64,000 nucleotides of DNA from FEN-299 sp963727765 (lineage in GTDB: Bacteria > Acidobacteriota > Vicinamibacteria > Vicinamibacterales > Fen-181): contig CAVSGZ010000008.1 in NCBI GenBank assembly GCA_963727765.1, positions 124,001 through 188,000 of the forward strand, read 5' to 3'. The first letter of the stretch is position 1; the number at the start of each line of letters is the position of its first letter. The translations under genes were made by a program, and so were the position numbers. Of this stretch, positions 53,768-61,808 are shown in pieces. The notes under the pieces are model-generated. The model searched no databases. It saw nothing but the letters and a program-made list of their open reading frames with translations, and was not told the origin of the DNA.

Positions 53768-54586
53768 ATGCCCTGGATGGTCGCCGGCGGCGCGCGCCTT
53801 TACTACGAGCTTCACGGCCCGGAGCAGGCGCCCGTGCTCGTGCTCAACAACGGGATCCTGATGAACGCGGCCCAGAGCTGGGCGCTGCAGGCGCCGGCCT
53901 TGTCGGCCAGGTACCGGGTCCTGCTGCACGACTGCCGTGGCCAGGGCCTGTCGGAACATCCGGGCGGGCCCTACTCGATGGCGCAGCATGCCGACGACCT
54001 GGCAGCGCTGATGTCGGCGCTCGGGATCGGATCGGCCCACGTCCTCGGCATCTCGTACGGCGGTGAGGTCGCGCAAGCGTTTGCGCTGGAACACTCGAAG
54101 CGGGTGCGCAGCCTGATCCTCGCGGACACGGTCAGTGAGGTCGGCCCGGGTTTGCGCCTCGTCGTCGAGGGGTGGAAAGCGGCGGCGCTCACCGGGGATC
54201 CCGACCTGCTTTTTCTCGTGACCGCGCCCTGGAACTTCTCCCCGGCCTTTGTCGCTGCGCGAGGCGCACTGATGGACGCGGCACGGGCGCGCTACCGGGA
54301 CGTCGACCTCGCGGCGTTCGTCAGGCTGTGCGACGCCTTCCTCGGAGTGGATTTCACGGCGCGTCTCGGCCGGATCGCCGCGCCGACGTGCGTCCTTGTC
54401 GGCGGAGAGGATCGGTTGAAGGGCGTGGAATACGCCGAGCGGATTCACCGCGCGATTGCCGGCAGCCGGTTGCGCATCCTGCCCGGGGCGGGACACGCGG
54501 CCTGCCTGGAGTCGCCGGCGGCGTTCAACGAAGCCGTGCTGGGTTTTCTCGACACCGTGGAACACGATCTTGCGGAGGCCGGGTGA
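53768..54586 (+). CDS. Alpha/beta-hydrolase, 3-oxoadipate enol-lactonase-like
   Basis: 272 residues. Catalytic triad: Ser in VLGISYGGEVAQ (GxSxG), Asp in VLVGGEDRLKG and His in LPGAGHAACLESP. The oxyanion region is VLNNGILMNAA, and the body (DCRGQGLSEHPGGPYSM) is that of small-molecule hydrolases such as 3-oxoadipate enol-lactonases, although other esterases look alike. Cytosolic, no signal peptide. It precedes the heme A synthase gene and overlaps its GTG start by 4 nt, which suggests co-expression; a link to heme is not obvious. Confidence 0.85.
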   Translation: MPWMVAGGARLYYELHGPEQAPVLVLNNGILMNAAQSWALQAPALSARYRVLLHDCRGQGLSEHPGGPYSMAQHADDLAALMSALGIGSAHVLGISYGGEVAQAFALEHSKRVRSLILADTVSEVGPGLRLVVEGWKAAALTGDPDLLFLVTAPWNFSPAFVAARGALMDAARARYRDVDLAAFVRLCDAFLGVDFTARLGRIAAPTCVLVGGEDRLKGVEYAERIHRAIAGSRLRILPGAGHAACLESPAAFNEAVLGFLDTVEHDLAEAG

Positions 54587-55494
54587 CGACCATGACCAAG
54601 CTCGCACGATTCAGCTGGGGAGTGCTGGCGTACAACCTCGCCGTGATCGCGCTCGGGGCCTACGTCCGGGCGACCAGGTCCGGGGCGGGATGCGGGGCGC
54701 ACTGGCCGTTGTGCAACGGCGAGATCATCCCGCACGCGCCGACCATCGACATGATCATCGAGTTCTCGCACCGCGTGAGTAGCGGGCTGGCGATCGTCGC
54801 CGTGGCGGCGCTGCTCGTCTGGGCGTGGCGCGCCTGCGCCCCCAGGCACCCGGCCCGGCGCACGGCGGCGGCGGCGATGGTGTTCATGGTGGTCGAGGCG
54901 GGCGTCGGCGCGGCGCTCGTGCTGTTCCGGATGGTGGCCGGCGACGCGAGCATGGCTCGCGCCTGGTGGATGGCCGCGCACCTCACCAACACGTTCCTGC
55001 TGCTGGCCTGCCTGGCATGGACCGCCTACCACCTGACGCGGGACACCCCCGCCCGCGCACGCCTGCACCGGGCGGCGATCGTGGAGTTCGGTTTCGGCGG
55101 CGCGGTCATCCTGCTGGCCGCGGTCAGCGGCGCCGTGGCTGCGCTCGGCGACACGCTCTACCCGGCCGGATCGCTCGCCGAGGCGCTCGGCGCGGAATTC
55201 TCCTCGGCGTCGCACCTGATCATCCGGCTCCGGCTGCTGCACCCCACGATCGCCGTGTTCATGGCCGTCGGCCTGATCGTGGTCGGCATCAGGATCGGCT
55301 ACGCCGCGAGCGGGTGGACGAGGAGACTGGGGTTCGCGCTCGCCGGCGCCGCCGCCTGGCAATCGCTCGTGGGCCTGACCAACGTCCTGCTGCTCGCCCC
55401 GGTGTGGATGCAGATCGTGCACGTTCTGAGCGCGGACCTGGTGTGGATCGTGTTCGTCCTGCTTGCGCTCGACGATTCGATGGCGACGGCCTGA
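54583..55494 (+). CDS. ctaA: Heme A synthase, CtaA/COX15 family
   Basis: 303 residues from GTG 54583 (GGAGG at 4 nt); ATG 54592 is the alternative but lies 13 nt from GGAGG. Eight hydrophobic helices in two four-helix halves. Heme-ligand His residues: EFSHRVSSG in helix 2, AAHLTNT in helix 4, LLHPTIAV in helix 6 and IVHVLSADL in helix 8. The first loop has CGAHWPLCNG, a Cys pair typical of this group. It oxidises heme O to heme A for aa3-type cytochrome oxidase. Cox subunits and heme O synthase are not in the window. Confidence 0.93.
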   Translation: MTTMTKLARFSWGVLAYNLAVIALGAYVRATRSGAGCGAHWPLCNGEIIPHAPTIDMIIEFSHRVSSGLAIVAVAALLVWAWRACAPRHPARRTAAAAMVFMVVEAGVGAALVLFRMVAGDASMARAWWMAAHLTNTFLLLACLAWTAYHLTRDTPARARLHRAAIVEFGFGGAVILLAAVSGAVAALGDTLYPAGSLAEALGAEFSSASHLIIRLRLLHPTIAVFMAVGLIVVGIRIGYAASGWTRRLGFALAGAAAWQSLVGLTNVLLLAPVWMQIVHVLSADLVWIVFVLLALDDSMATA

Positions 55495-55534
55495 CGAGCG
55501 GCTGGCGGCTTAGGGCTTGCGGCTCTGGAGGAGG

Positions 55535-55708
55535 ATGCCGGTGGAGTTTCTCAATCTCGTCGTGATCCTGGTGACCGCGTATCTCGTCCTGCGCAAGCCG
55601 CACAAGGAGCGGCTGGCGTTCGGGCTGCTGATCTTCAGCGCGCTGCTCATGGTGTTCCTGTTCTCGATGGCCACGCGGACCGGGTTGCTGCCCGGGGTGA
55701 ACTACTGA
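55535..55708 (+). CDS. Small membrane protein next to heme A synthase
   Basis: 57 residues from ATG 55535, directly after GGAGGAGG. Two hydrophobic stretches (EFLNLVVILVTAYLVL and LAFGLLIFSALLMVFLFSMA) with the basic loop RKPHKERL between them form a helical hairpin. It has no recognised family. Its position between ctaA and the DsbB-like gene on the same strand suggests a small subunit or assembly factor in oxidase or redox maturation (inference). The sequence before the start is a period-7 repeat (GGCTGGC, GGCTTAG, GGCTTGC, GGCTCTG). Confidence 0.65.
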   Translation: MPVEFLNLVVILVTAYLVLRKPHKERLAFGLLIFSALLMVFLFSMATRTGLLPGVNY

Positions 55709-55733
55709 CGGCCCCGGCCGGAAGGGGACGCTT

Positions 55734-57200
55734 GTGAGACGAGACGCGCTCTATACCATCCTCGCGCTGGCCGTGCTGGCGCTGGCCGTCGTGCCAATCG
55801 GCATCGCGGTGTTCGTGCTGGGATTCGCCTACGGCGACTCCCCATGCGTCATGTGCTGGGAGCAGCGGATCGGCATGGCGCTCGTGGCACTCATCGGCCT
55901 GTTCGTCCTGCGTTACGGCCCGAAGCCGAAGTACATCGGCATGGGCGTGCTCGTGGCCGCGTGGGGCGTGTTCATGGGCCTTCGCCACACCGGCATGCAC
56001 GCGGCGCGCGACGTCGGCCAGGGGTTCAGCGTCGAGATCCTCGGGGCCCACACCTACACCTGGGCGCTGCTGATCTACTGGGTGGCCGTCGCGCTGATGG
56101 GCCTCCTGCTGACGATGACGAGGAGGCAAGACATCGAGGATCAGCCGCGCACGCTGAGGCCGCTCGAGGCGCTGGCCGGCGCGGCGTTCATGATCGTCAT
56201 CGCGGCCAACATCGTGCAGGCCTTCGCCAGCACCGGCCCGCCGCCGTTCATGGGGCAGAGCGACCCGGTGCGGTTCTCGTTCTCTCCGAAGCACTGGGTC
56301 TGGTCCACGGAGGAATGGAAGCCCGCGCCCATTTCGTTGCGGGGTCGCTGGTCCATCGACCCGCCGCAGCTCGCCGGCCTCTCGTCCGATCCGGCGCGCG
56401 GACCGCTCGTGAACCTCCCGGTCCTGCCCGTCGCCCGTCGGCTCCGCATCGGGCTCCCGCTCAATGGCACCCCCACGGACCTGGCCTACGATCCGGCGAC
56501 GGCGCAGTTCCTGGTCACGACCCAGCACGGCCTCTATCTGGCCGACGACACGCTGGCGACGATGAAGCGGTACACGATCGTCGATCCGGGCTATTCCGTG
56601 GATCTCGGAACGTTCGCCGGCGCGGCGTTTCTCGACAAGGGCGCGCTGCTCGCCGTTGGCGAGAACAAGAGCTTCGTCGTGGTCCGGCCGAACGACAAGG
56701 CCGACGCGGACGCCAATTTCCGCTCCTTCCTCGAGTCGGCCGGCGCGTTCGACGAACTGTCGCGGTCGCGGTTCGGCACCGTCCGTGCGCGGATGATGTA
56801 CATCGAATCGGCGGCCTTCGACGCGGCGACGGGATCGATCTCCACGGTGACCGTGCCGAACAACAAGGTGAAGCGGCTCATCGTCTCGCGCTTCGACCGA
56901 CGCGACATGACGCTGTCGGAAGAGTTCGCGCCGACGCTGGCGCCCGGCGCGGGGCTCGCGCTCGCGCCCAGGCGCACGCTCGACGAACTCGTCGTGACAG
57001 GCGCCACCGTGGCGGACGGTTCGCTGTATGCCATCAGCGCGGCCTACAACACGCTGCTGAAGATCGATCTCTCGACGCACCGCGTGGTCGCCGCCTGGTC
57101 GGTCCCCGGCCTGGTCGCGCCGACGGGAATCGCCGCCCGAGGAGACGAGCTGTACATCATTGGCAGTGATGGGACGGTGTGGGTGGTTGGCAGAAAGTAA
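55734..57200 (+). CDS. DsbB-like membrane protein fused to a propeller-like periplasmic domain
   Basis: 488 residues from GTG 55734 (AAGGGG upstream). The first ~165 residues are DsbB-like: four helices with CVMC at residues 38-41 in GDSPCVMCWEQRIGMALVAL. DsbB passes electrons from DsbA to quinones and normally has a second periplasmic Cys pair; here there is no other cysteine in the entire protein. After a fifth helix (AAFMIVIAANIVQAF), about 300 residues of beta-rich sequence (DLAYDPATAQFLVTTQHGLY, then TGIAARGDELYIIGSDGTV) look like a propeller or quinoprotein-like domain. The fusion is not one I recognise. May oxidise a periplasmic partner with the help of the fused domain. Confidence 0.78.
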   Translation: MRRDALYTILALAVLALAVVPIGIAVFVLGFAYGDSPCVMCWEQRIGMALVALIGLFVLRYGPKPKYIGMGVLVAAWGVFMGLRHTGMHAARDVGQGFSVEILGAHTYTWALLIYWVAVALMGLLLTMTRRQDIEDQPRTLRPLEALAGAAFMIVIAANIVQAFASTGPPPFMGQSDPVRFSFSPKHWVWSTEEWKPAPISLRGRWSIDPPQLAGLSSDPARGPLVNLPVLPVARRLRIGLPLNGTPTDLAYDPATAQFLVTTQHGLYLADDTLATMKRYTIVDPGYSVDLGTFAGAAFLDKGALLAVGENKSFVVVRPNDKADADANFRSFLESAGAFDELSRSRFGTVRARMMYIESAAFDAATGSISTVTVPNNKVKRLIVSRFDRRDMTLSEEFAPTLAPGAGLALAPRRTLDELVVTGATVADGSLYAISAAYNTLLKIDLSTHRVVAAWSVPGLVAPTGIAARGDELYIIGSDGTVWVVGRK

Positions 57201-57239
57201 GAAGTCCGAAGTAGGCGGTAGGTGGTTGATCGTACGTCG

Positions 57240-57308
57240 GCCGGGCCTTCAGGCCCGGCGCGACGGCGGGGCTGCCTTCGACTTCGCTCAGGCCAGGGAA
57301 GGCCCCGC
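57240..57308. repeat. REP-like palindrome and GGCGGGGC inverted repeat
   Basis: GCCGGGCCT-TC-AGGCCCGGC at 57240-57259 is a perfect palindrome of the family seen at 26849, 48549 and 48621. It is followed by GGCGGGGC and, about 30 bp later, GCCCCGCC, enclosing CTTCGACTTCGCTCAGG. It lies between the convergent DsbB-like and ABC permease genes and may serve as a two-way terminator. Confidence 0.8.
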
Positions 57309-57324
57309 CCTACAGGGCTGCCTC

Positions 57325-58521
57325 CTACAGCTCGCGGAGCGCGGTTACAATCGGCAACCGCATCGCGCGGATGGCGGGGAAGATGCCGCCGAGCAGGCCG
57401 AGCACCAGCGCCCAGCCGACACCGAGCACGAGCAGCGCAGGGGTGACGCGGAACGCGAAGCCGATGCTGCTCATGTTCTGCCAGTTCATCGTCGCGGCCT
57501 CGTAGCCGTTGAAGGCGAAGTAGGCCACCGCGGCGCCGACGGCGCCCCCGACGAGCGCGAGCATCATCGACTCGACCAGCACCGAGATCACCACCGGGCC
57601 GCCGCGGAATCCGAGCGCCCGCAGCGTGGCGATCTCGCGCGTGCGGCTTGCGACGGCCGAGTACATCGTGATGATGGCCACAAACAACGCGCCGATGCCC
57701 ATCAGCACGCCGATGATCCCGCCGATCGTCTCGATCGTCCCCGACAGCATCTGCGACTGCCCGGCGTAATACTCCTGTTCGCGCATCACCTTGAGCTTCA
57801 CGCGCGGGTCTGTCGTCAGCCGATCCTTGAACGCCGCGTACGCCTCCGGCGAAGTCAGGCGCACGTAGACCGCCTGCCGGCTGCTTCCCCGGCGGTACAG
57901 CGGCGCGAGCACGCCGGCGTCGCACCACAACTCCGAGTCGGGCACCGTCCCGCCGGCGTCGAAGATGCCGACGATGCGCCAACGGTTCTGCCCGAGCTTG
58001 AGCTCGGCCCCGACGTCGAGGCCGCGGTACTCGGCCGACGCGGCGCGACCGACGATGACCTCGTTCCGGCCCGGCTCGAACCTCCGCCCCTTGATCATCT
58101 TGAACTTGCGCACGGCGAACGCGGCCGGCTCCACACCGCGCAGCGGCGCGTTGGCCGTGGTGCCCGTGCTCGCCTTCACCAGGTCGACGACGACGAACAA
58201 CTCGGCCGAGGCGAGCGCGCCGACGCCCGGCCGGCGGGCAATTCCCGGCGCGTCCTTGATGGCGTCGAGGTCGTCCTGCATCAGGATGCTGGTCATCTCG
58301 GCATCCGACCCGGTCCTGAGGATGATGGCCGAGTCCGGGGACCCGGTGTTCGACATCGTGGCGCGGATCCCCTCCGCGATCGACAGCACCGAGACGAGCA
58401 CGCCGACCACGCCCGCCATGCCCACCACGGCGACGGTGGAGGCCGCCAGCCGGCCGGGCAGCGTGCGCAGGTTGAGGCCCGTGACGACGACGGACTGGAC
58501 GAGGCCCGAGAAGATCCACAT
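57325..58521 (-). CDS. MacB-type ABC transporter permease (second)
   Basis: 398 residues. MacB/FtsX-type permease: an N-terminal helix (QSVVVTGLNLRTLPGRLAAS), a periplasmic domain of about 200 residues, and three C-terminal helices (TIETIGGIIGVLMGIGALFV, VVISVLVESMMLALVGGAVG, and VLGVGWALVLGLLGGIFPAI). SRTREIATLRALGF is the coupling segment that contacts the ATPase. Ends with AIRAMRLPIVTALREL, as the first permease does. ATG 58521 is 6 nt past the first permease's stop, with AGGAGGG 10 nt before it. Works with its paralogue and the ATPase in mechanotransmission-type export. Confidence 0.88.
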   Translation of the reverse strand: MWIFSGLVQSVVVTGLNLRTLPGRLAASTVAVVGMAGVVGVLVSVLSIAEGIRATMSNTGSPDSAIILRTGSDAEMTSILMQDDLDAIKDAPGIARRPGVGALASAELFVVVDLVKASTGTTANAPLRGVEPAAFAVRKFKMIKGRRFEPGRNEVIVGRAASAEYRGLDVGAELKLGQNRWRIVGIFDAGGTVPDSELWCDAGVLAPLYRRGSSRQAVYVRLTSPEAYAAFKDRLTTDPRVKLKVMREQEYYAGQSQMLSGTIETIGGIIGVLMGIGALFVAIITMYSAVASRTREIATLRALGFRGGPVVISVLVESMMLALVGGAVGAAVAYFAFNGYEAATMNWQNMSSIGFAFRVTPALLVLGVGWALVLGLLGGIFPAIRAMRLPIVTALREL

Positions 58522-58526
58522 GGCGG

Positions 58527-59678
58527 TCACACCCTCCTGAGCGCGTCCACGATGCGCAGGCGCATCGCGCGAAGGGCCGGAAAGATGCCGGCGACGACAC
58601 CCAGCCCGAGGACCAGCGCGATGCCGGCCGCGAGCGACGAGGTGGGCAGATACAGGTTCGGGAGGAGGTTCGCCGTCGGGATCCTCGGCACGACGAGCCC
58701 GGCCAGGCCGAGGCCCAGGAACCCGCCGACGCCCGCAATGAGGCACGACTCGGTGAGGACCAGGACCAGCACCAGGCCGTCAGTGAAGCCGAGCGTCTTG
58801 AGCACGGCGAATTCGCCCGTCCGCTCGCGCACCGACTCGGCCATCGTGTTCGCCGTCACGAGCAGGATGATGAAGAACGCCATCGCGATGATGCTCTGGA
58901 CGATCAGCGCGATGTTGCCGACCTGGTTGGCGAACGCCTGCATGAACGCCTTCTCGGTCGTCGTCTTGGTTTCGGCCGGCGAGTTGGCGAACTGGCTGTC
59001 AATCGCCTGCGCGATCTGCGCGGCCTTCGAGGCGTCGGCGATCCGGATGACGTACCACCCGACGCTGCCCTGCCCGAACAGCCGCGACTCGTCGAAGTAC
59101 TTGTAGTGGAAGAAGAACTGGGTCTCGTCGGTGCCTTCCTCGGCCCCGCTGTAGATCCCGTCGAGGTTGAACTCCCAGCTCGTCGAGTTGTCCTTCTTGC
59201 GCCAGATGGTCGCCTGGATCGGGATCCGGTCGCCGACCTTCCAGCCAAACTTCTGCGCCGTCACGCGGCCGACGATGGCGCCCTGGCGGTCGGCGAACCA
59301 GGCCTTCTTCTGCGCCTCGGGCAGCTTGAACTCGGGGTACATCCGCAGCATGCACTCCGGGTCCACCGGGACCTGCATGAAGAAGTTCTTCGGATCCTGG
59401 TAGATGCCGCCGAACCACGTCTGATGGCACACGTCGACGACGCCTGGCGTCGCGCGGATCTGCTCGAGGTAGCTGATGGGCAGCAGCTGGATGATCGACA
59501 CCTTGTGGATGAGCACGAGGCGCTCGTTGCCCGCGAGCTCGATGCCCATACCGAAGGCGGCCTTGATGGCCACGAGGAAGCCGTACAGCGTGAACGCCAC
59601 CAGCACGGCCAGCAGCGTGAACACCGTGCGCACCTTGCGCCGGAACAGGCTGTGCCAGAGCAGCGGCAGGAACTTCAT
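58527..59678 (-). CDS. MacB-type ABC transporter permease (first)
   Basis: 383 residues; ATG 59678 overlaps the ATPase stop (ATGA). N-terminal helix LLWHSLFRRKVRTVFTLLAV, a periplasmic domain (about 60-250), then three helices with MAFFIILLVTANTMAESVRE, the coupling segment RERTGEFAVLKTLGF, and AGIALVLGLGVVAGIFPALR. The domain has a second Cys pair (DVCHQTW, DPECML) unlike the other permease, so the two form an asymmetric dimer. Together with the adaptor and ATPase this is a four-gene exporter of unknown cargo (lipoprotein, peptide or antibiotic). Confidence 0.88.
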   Translation of the reverse strand: MKFLPLLWHSLFRRKVRTVFTLLAVLVAFTLYGFLVAIKAAFGMGIELAGNERLVLIHKVSIIQLLPISYLEQIRATPGVVDVCHQTWFGGIYQDPKNFFMQVPVDPECMLRMYPEFKLPEAQKKAWFADRQGAIVGRVTAQKFGWKVGDRIPIQATIWRKKDNSTSWEFNLDGIYSGAEEGTDETQFFFHYKYFDESRLFGQGSVGWYVIRIADASKAAQIAQAIDSQFANSPAETKTTTEKAFMQAFANQVGNIALIVQSIIAMAFFIILLVTANTMAESVRERTGEFAVLKTLGFTDGLVLVLVLTESCLIAGVGGFLGLGLAGLVVPRIPTANLLPNLYLPTSSLAAGIALVLGLGVVAGIFPALRAMRLRIVDALRRV

Positions 59679-60367
59679 GAGGCCGGCTCCGTCGAGAGCA
59701 CGCCCTTGTCGAGGTGCAGCACGCGGCTGGCGCGCGCGGCGGCGTGCGGGTCGTGCGTCACCATCACGATCGTCTTGCCGTTCTCGCGGTTGAGCGCCTG
59801 CAGCAGGTCGAGGATCTCGTCGCCGGCCTTGCGGTCCAGATCGCCGGTCGGTTCGTCGCACAAGAGCAGCGTCGGGTCGATGACGATGGCGCGGGCGATG
59901 CCGACGCGCTGCTCCTGGCCGCCCGAGAGCTGCCGCGGGTAGTGGCGCGCGCGGTCCGACAGCCCGACGACGCGCAGGGCGGTCTCGACGTGGCGCTTGC
60001 GCTCCTTGCGCGAGAGCTTCGTGAGCAGCAGCGGCAGTTCCACGTTCCGCTCGGCCGTGAGCACCGGCAGCAGGTTGTAGAGCTGGAAGATGAACCCGAC
60101 GTTCGCGGCACGCCAGCGGGCCAGCTGGCCCGACGAGAGCCGGTCGATCTGCCGGCCGGCAATCGTGATCGTCCCCCGTGTCGGCGAGTCGAGGCCGCCG
60201 AGCAGGTTGAGCAGCGTTGTCTTGCCCGAGCCCGACGGTCCCATCAACGCGAGGAACTCGCCCTTCGGAATCTCGAGGTCGACGCCCTGGAGGACGTCGA
60301 TCCGCTCGCCTCCGCGCCGGAACTCCTTGTGCAGGCTGGATGTGCGAACGAGGATGTCGTCGGGCAT
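59675..60367 (-). CDS. ABC transporter ATP-binding protein (MacB/LolD type)
   Basis: 230 residues. Nucleotide-binding motifs in order: Walker A GPSGSGKTTLLNLLGG (about 43), Q-loop FIFQLYNLLPVLTAERN, signature LSGGQEQRVGIARAIV, Walker B TLLLCDEPTGDLD, D-loop and H-loop MVTHDPHAA. The LYNLLPVLTA segment is typical of MacB/LolD ATPases, which drive type VII mechanotransmission export instead of passing substrate through the membrane domain. It starts 5 nt after the adaptor gene. Confidence 0.95.
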   Translation of the reverse strand: MPDDILVRTSSLHKEFRRGGERIDVLQGVDLEIPKGEFLALMGPSGSGKTTLLNLLGGLDSPTRGTITIAGRQIDRLSSGQLARWRAANVGFIFQLYNLLPVLTAERNVELPLLLTKLSRKERKRHVETALRVVGLSDRARHYPRQLSGGQEQRVGIARAIVIDPTLLLCDEPTGDLDRKAGDEILDLLQALNRENGKTIVMVTHDPHAAARASRVLHLDKGVLSTEPAS

Positions 60368-60372
60368 GGCTG

Positions 60373-61593
60373 CTACCTCACCACGATGCGGGCGCCGTCT
60401 TTGAGGGCCGCCGGCGGGTCGAGCACGATGCGCTCGCCCGGCGCGAGGCCGGAAATGACTTCGACGCGATCCTCGCGCGCGGCGCCGAGTCGCAGCGCCC
60501 GACGCTCGACGCGGTCGCCGCCCAAGACGACGAAGACCACACGGCTGCCGCCGTCGGTGCGGACGGCGCCGTTCGGGATCGTCACCGGCGGCTCGCTCTT
60601 TGCCGCCGCCGTCTCGGTGCCGAGGAAGGCGACCTTGATCCCCATGTCCGGCAGGATCCGGGGATCGAGGCGGTCGAACGCGATCCGCACGAGGACCGTG
60701 GCCTTCTGCCGATCGGCGGTCGGCACTACCGTGATCACCTTCCCGGGGATCTGCCAGTCGGGATACGCGTCGAGCACGGCCGAGATGCGCTGGCCGGGAC
60801 TCACGCGGTTGATGTAGCTCTCGTTCACGTCGACTTCGATCTCGAGCGAGGACATGTCGACCAGCGAGCAGATCCCCGTGCGCGTGAACCCGCCGCCGGC
60901 CGAGACAGGCGAGATCATCTCGCCCGGCTGGGCGTCCTTCGACACGGCCACGCCGTCAAACGGCGCGAGGATGACCGTGTCGGCGACGTCGTTCTGCCGG
61001 AGCGCCACCTGGCGCTCGGAGACGCGGACCTGTTCCTCGGAGAGGGCGAGCCGCGCCTCGAGCGCGCGCACCTCGGTCTCGGCATTGTCGAGATCGGCCT
61101 GGTTGGCGATGCCGTCGCCGCGCAGCGACTTGAACCGCTGGGCGGTCAGCCGCGCCAGGTCCAGGCGCGCTCGGTTTTCGGCCACCCCGCGGCGCGAGGC
61201 CTCGAGCTCGGCCTCGGCCAGCGCGAGCGCCTTGTCGTACATCGCGGCATCGAGCCGGGCGAGCACCTGGTTCTTTCGCACCGGCATGCCCTCCTCGACC
61301 CGCACCTCCATCACCCGGCCCGTGATCTTCGACGACACAGTGGCCCGCCGGCGGGCCACGACATACCCCGACGCGTTGAGCACGGCGCCGCCGCCCTGGC
61401 CAGCAGCAGCCGGCTGCTCCACCACCGCGGTCTTCACCTCGACGGGTCGTGGCGCGCGAATCCACAGCCAGGCGCCGGCCCCGGCGGCGACAAGCACGAC
61501 GACGAGCGCCCAGACCCAGAGGGGAACGGCGCCCGAGCCGCGGGCGCTGTGATCGATGCGGAGGTCTTCGAGGGCGCGCGGGTCACTCGACAT
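60373..61593 (-). CDS. HlyD/MacA-family periplasmic adaptor of the ABC exporter
   Basis: 406 residues from ATG 61593; ATG 61602 is also possible. A single anchor helix (VWALVVVLVAAGAGAWLWI, about 28-46) is followed by the lipoyl halves VSSKITGRVMEVRVEEGMPV and DTVILAPFDGVAVSKDAQPG around a helical hairpin (ALALAEAELEASRRGV to QVALRQNDVA). The beta-barrel domain follows (LEIEVDVNESYINRVSPGQR). First gene of adaptor-ATPase-permease-permease, all within 5 nt or overlapping. It should couple the MacB-like pump to a TolC-type channel; no such channel gene is adjacent, though one belongs to the RND operon. Confidence 0.9.
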   Translation of the reverse strand: MSSDPRALEDLRIDHSARGSGAVPLWVWALVVVLVAAGAGAWLWIRAPRPVEVKTAVVEQPAAAGQGGGAVLNASGYVVARRRATVSSKITGRVMEVRVEEGMPVRKNQVLARLDAAMYDKALALAEAELEASRRGVAENRARLDLARLTAQRFKSLRGDGIANQADLDNAETEVRALEARLALSEEQVRVSERQVALRQNDVADTVILAPFDGVAVSKDAQPGEMISPVSAGGGFTRTGICSLVDMSSLEIEVDVNESYINRVSPGQRISAVLDAYPDWQIPGKVITVVPTADRQKATVLVRIAFDRLDPRILPDMGIKVAFLGTETAAAKSEPPVTIPNGAVRTDGGSRVVFVVLGGDRVERRALRLGAAREDRVEVISGLAPGERIVLDPPAALKDGARIVVR

Positions 61594-61692
61594 GATCGGC
61601 AATATTACCGGAAGCCGCGCCGAACGGGGTACGAACCAGCCCGTCCCGCGTCATAATGAAGTTCCTCGCACAATCAGGCCGTGACAGACGCC

Positions 61693-61721
61693 TTGTCATG
61701 ATGTTGTCACTAATCTGTCAC
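61693..61721 (+). promoter_or_regulatory. Pho box-like triple repeat before the TonB-dependent gene
   Basis: TTGTCAT (61693), TTGTCAC (61704) and CTGTCAC (61715) are spaced exactly 11 bp apart by GATG and TAAT. The E. coli Pho box is CTGTCAT-4 bp-CTGTCA(C/T) with an AT-rich 4-bp gap, so each repeat matches at 6 or 7 of 7 positions and the second gap is AT-rich. Binding by a PhoB/OmpR-type regulator is likely; that the regulator answers to phosphate is inferred from the similarity alone. Confidence 0.55.
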
Positions 61722-61808
61722 GGGCGCGACATGAAGACGTCGTATCAAGACTCTTTGAAGGCAGGCCCCGACACGGCGTTTCCGGCAACACTTTCGAGGT
61801 TCACGACA

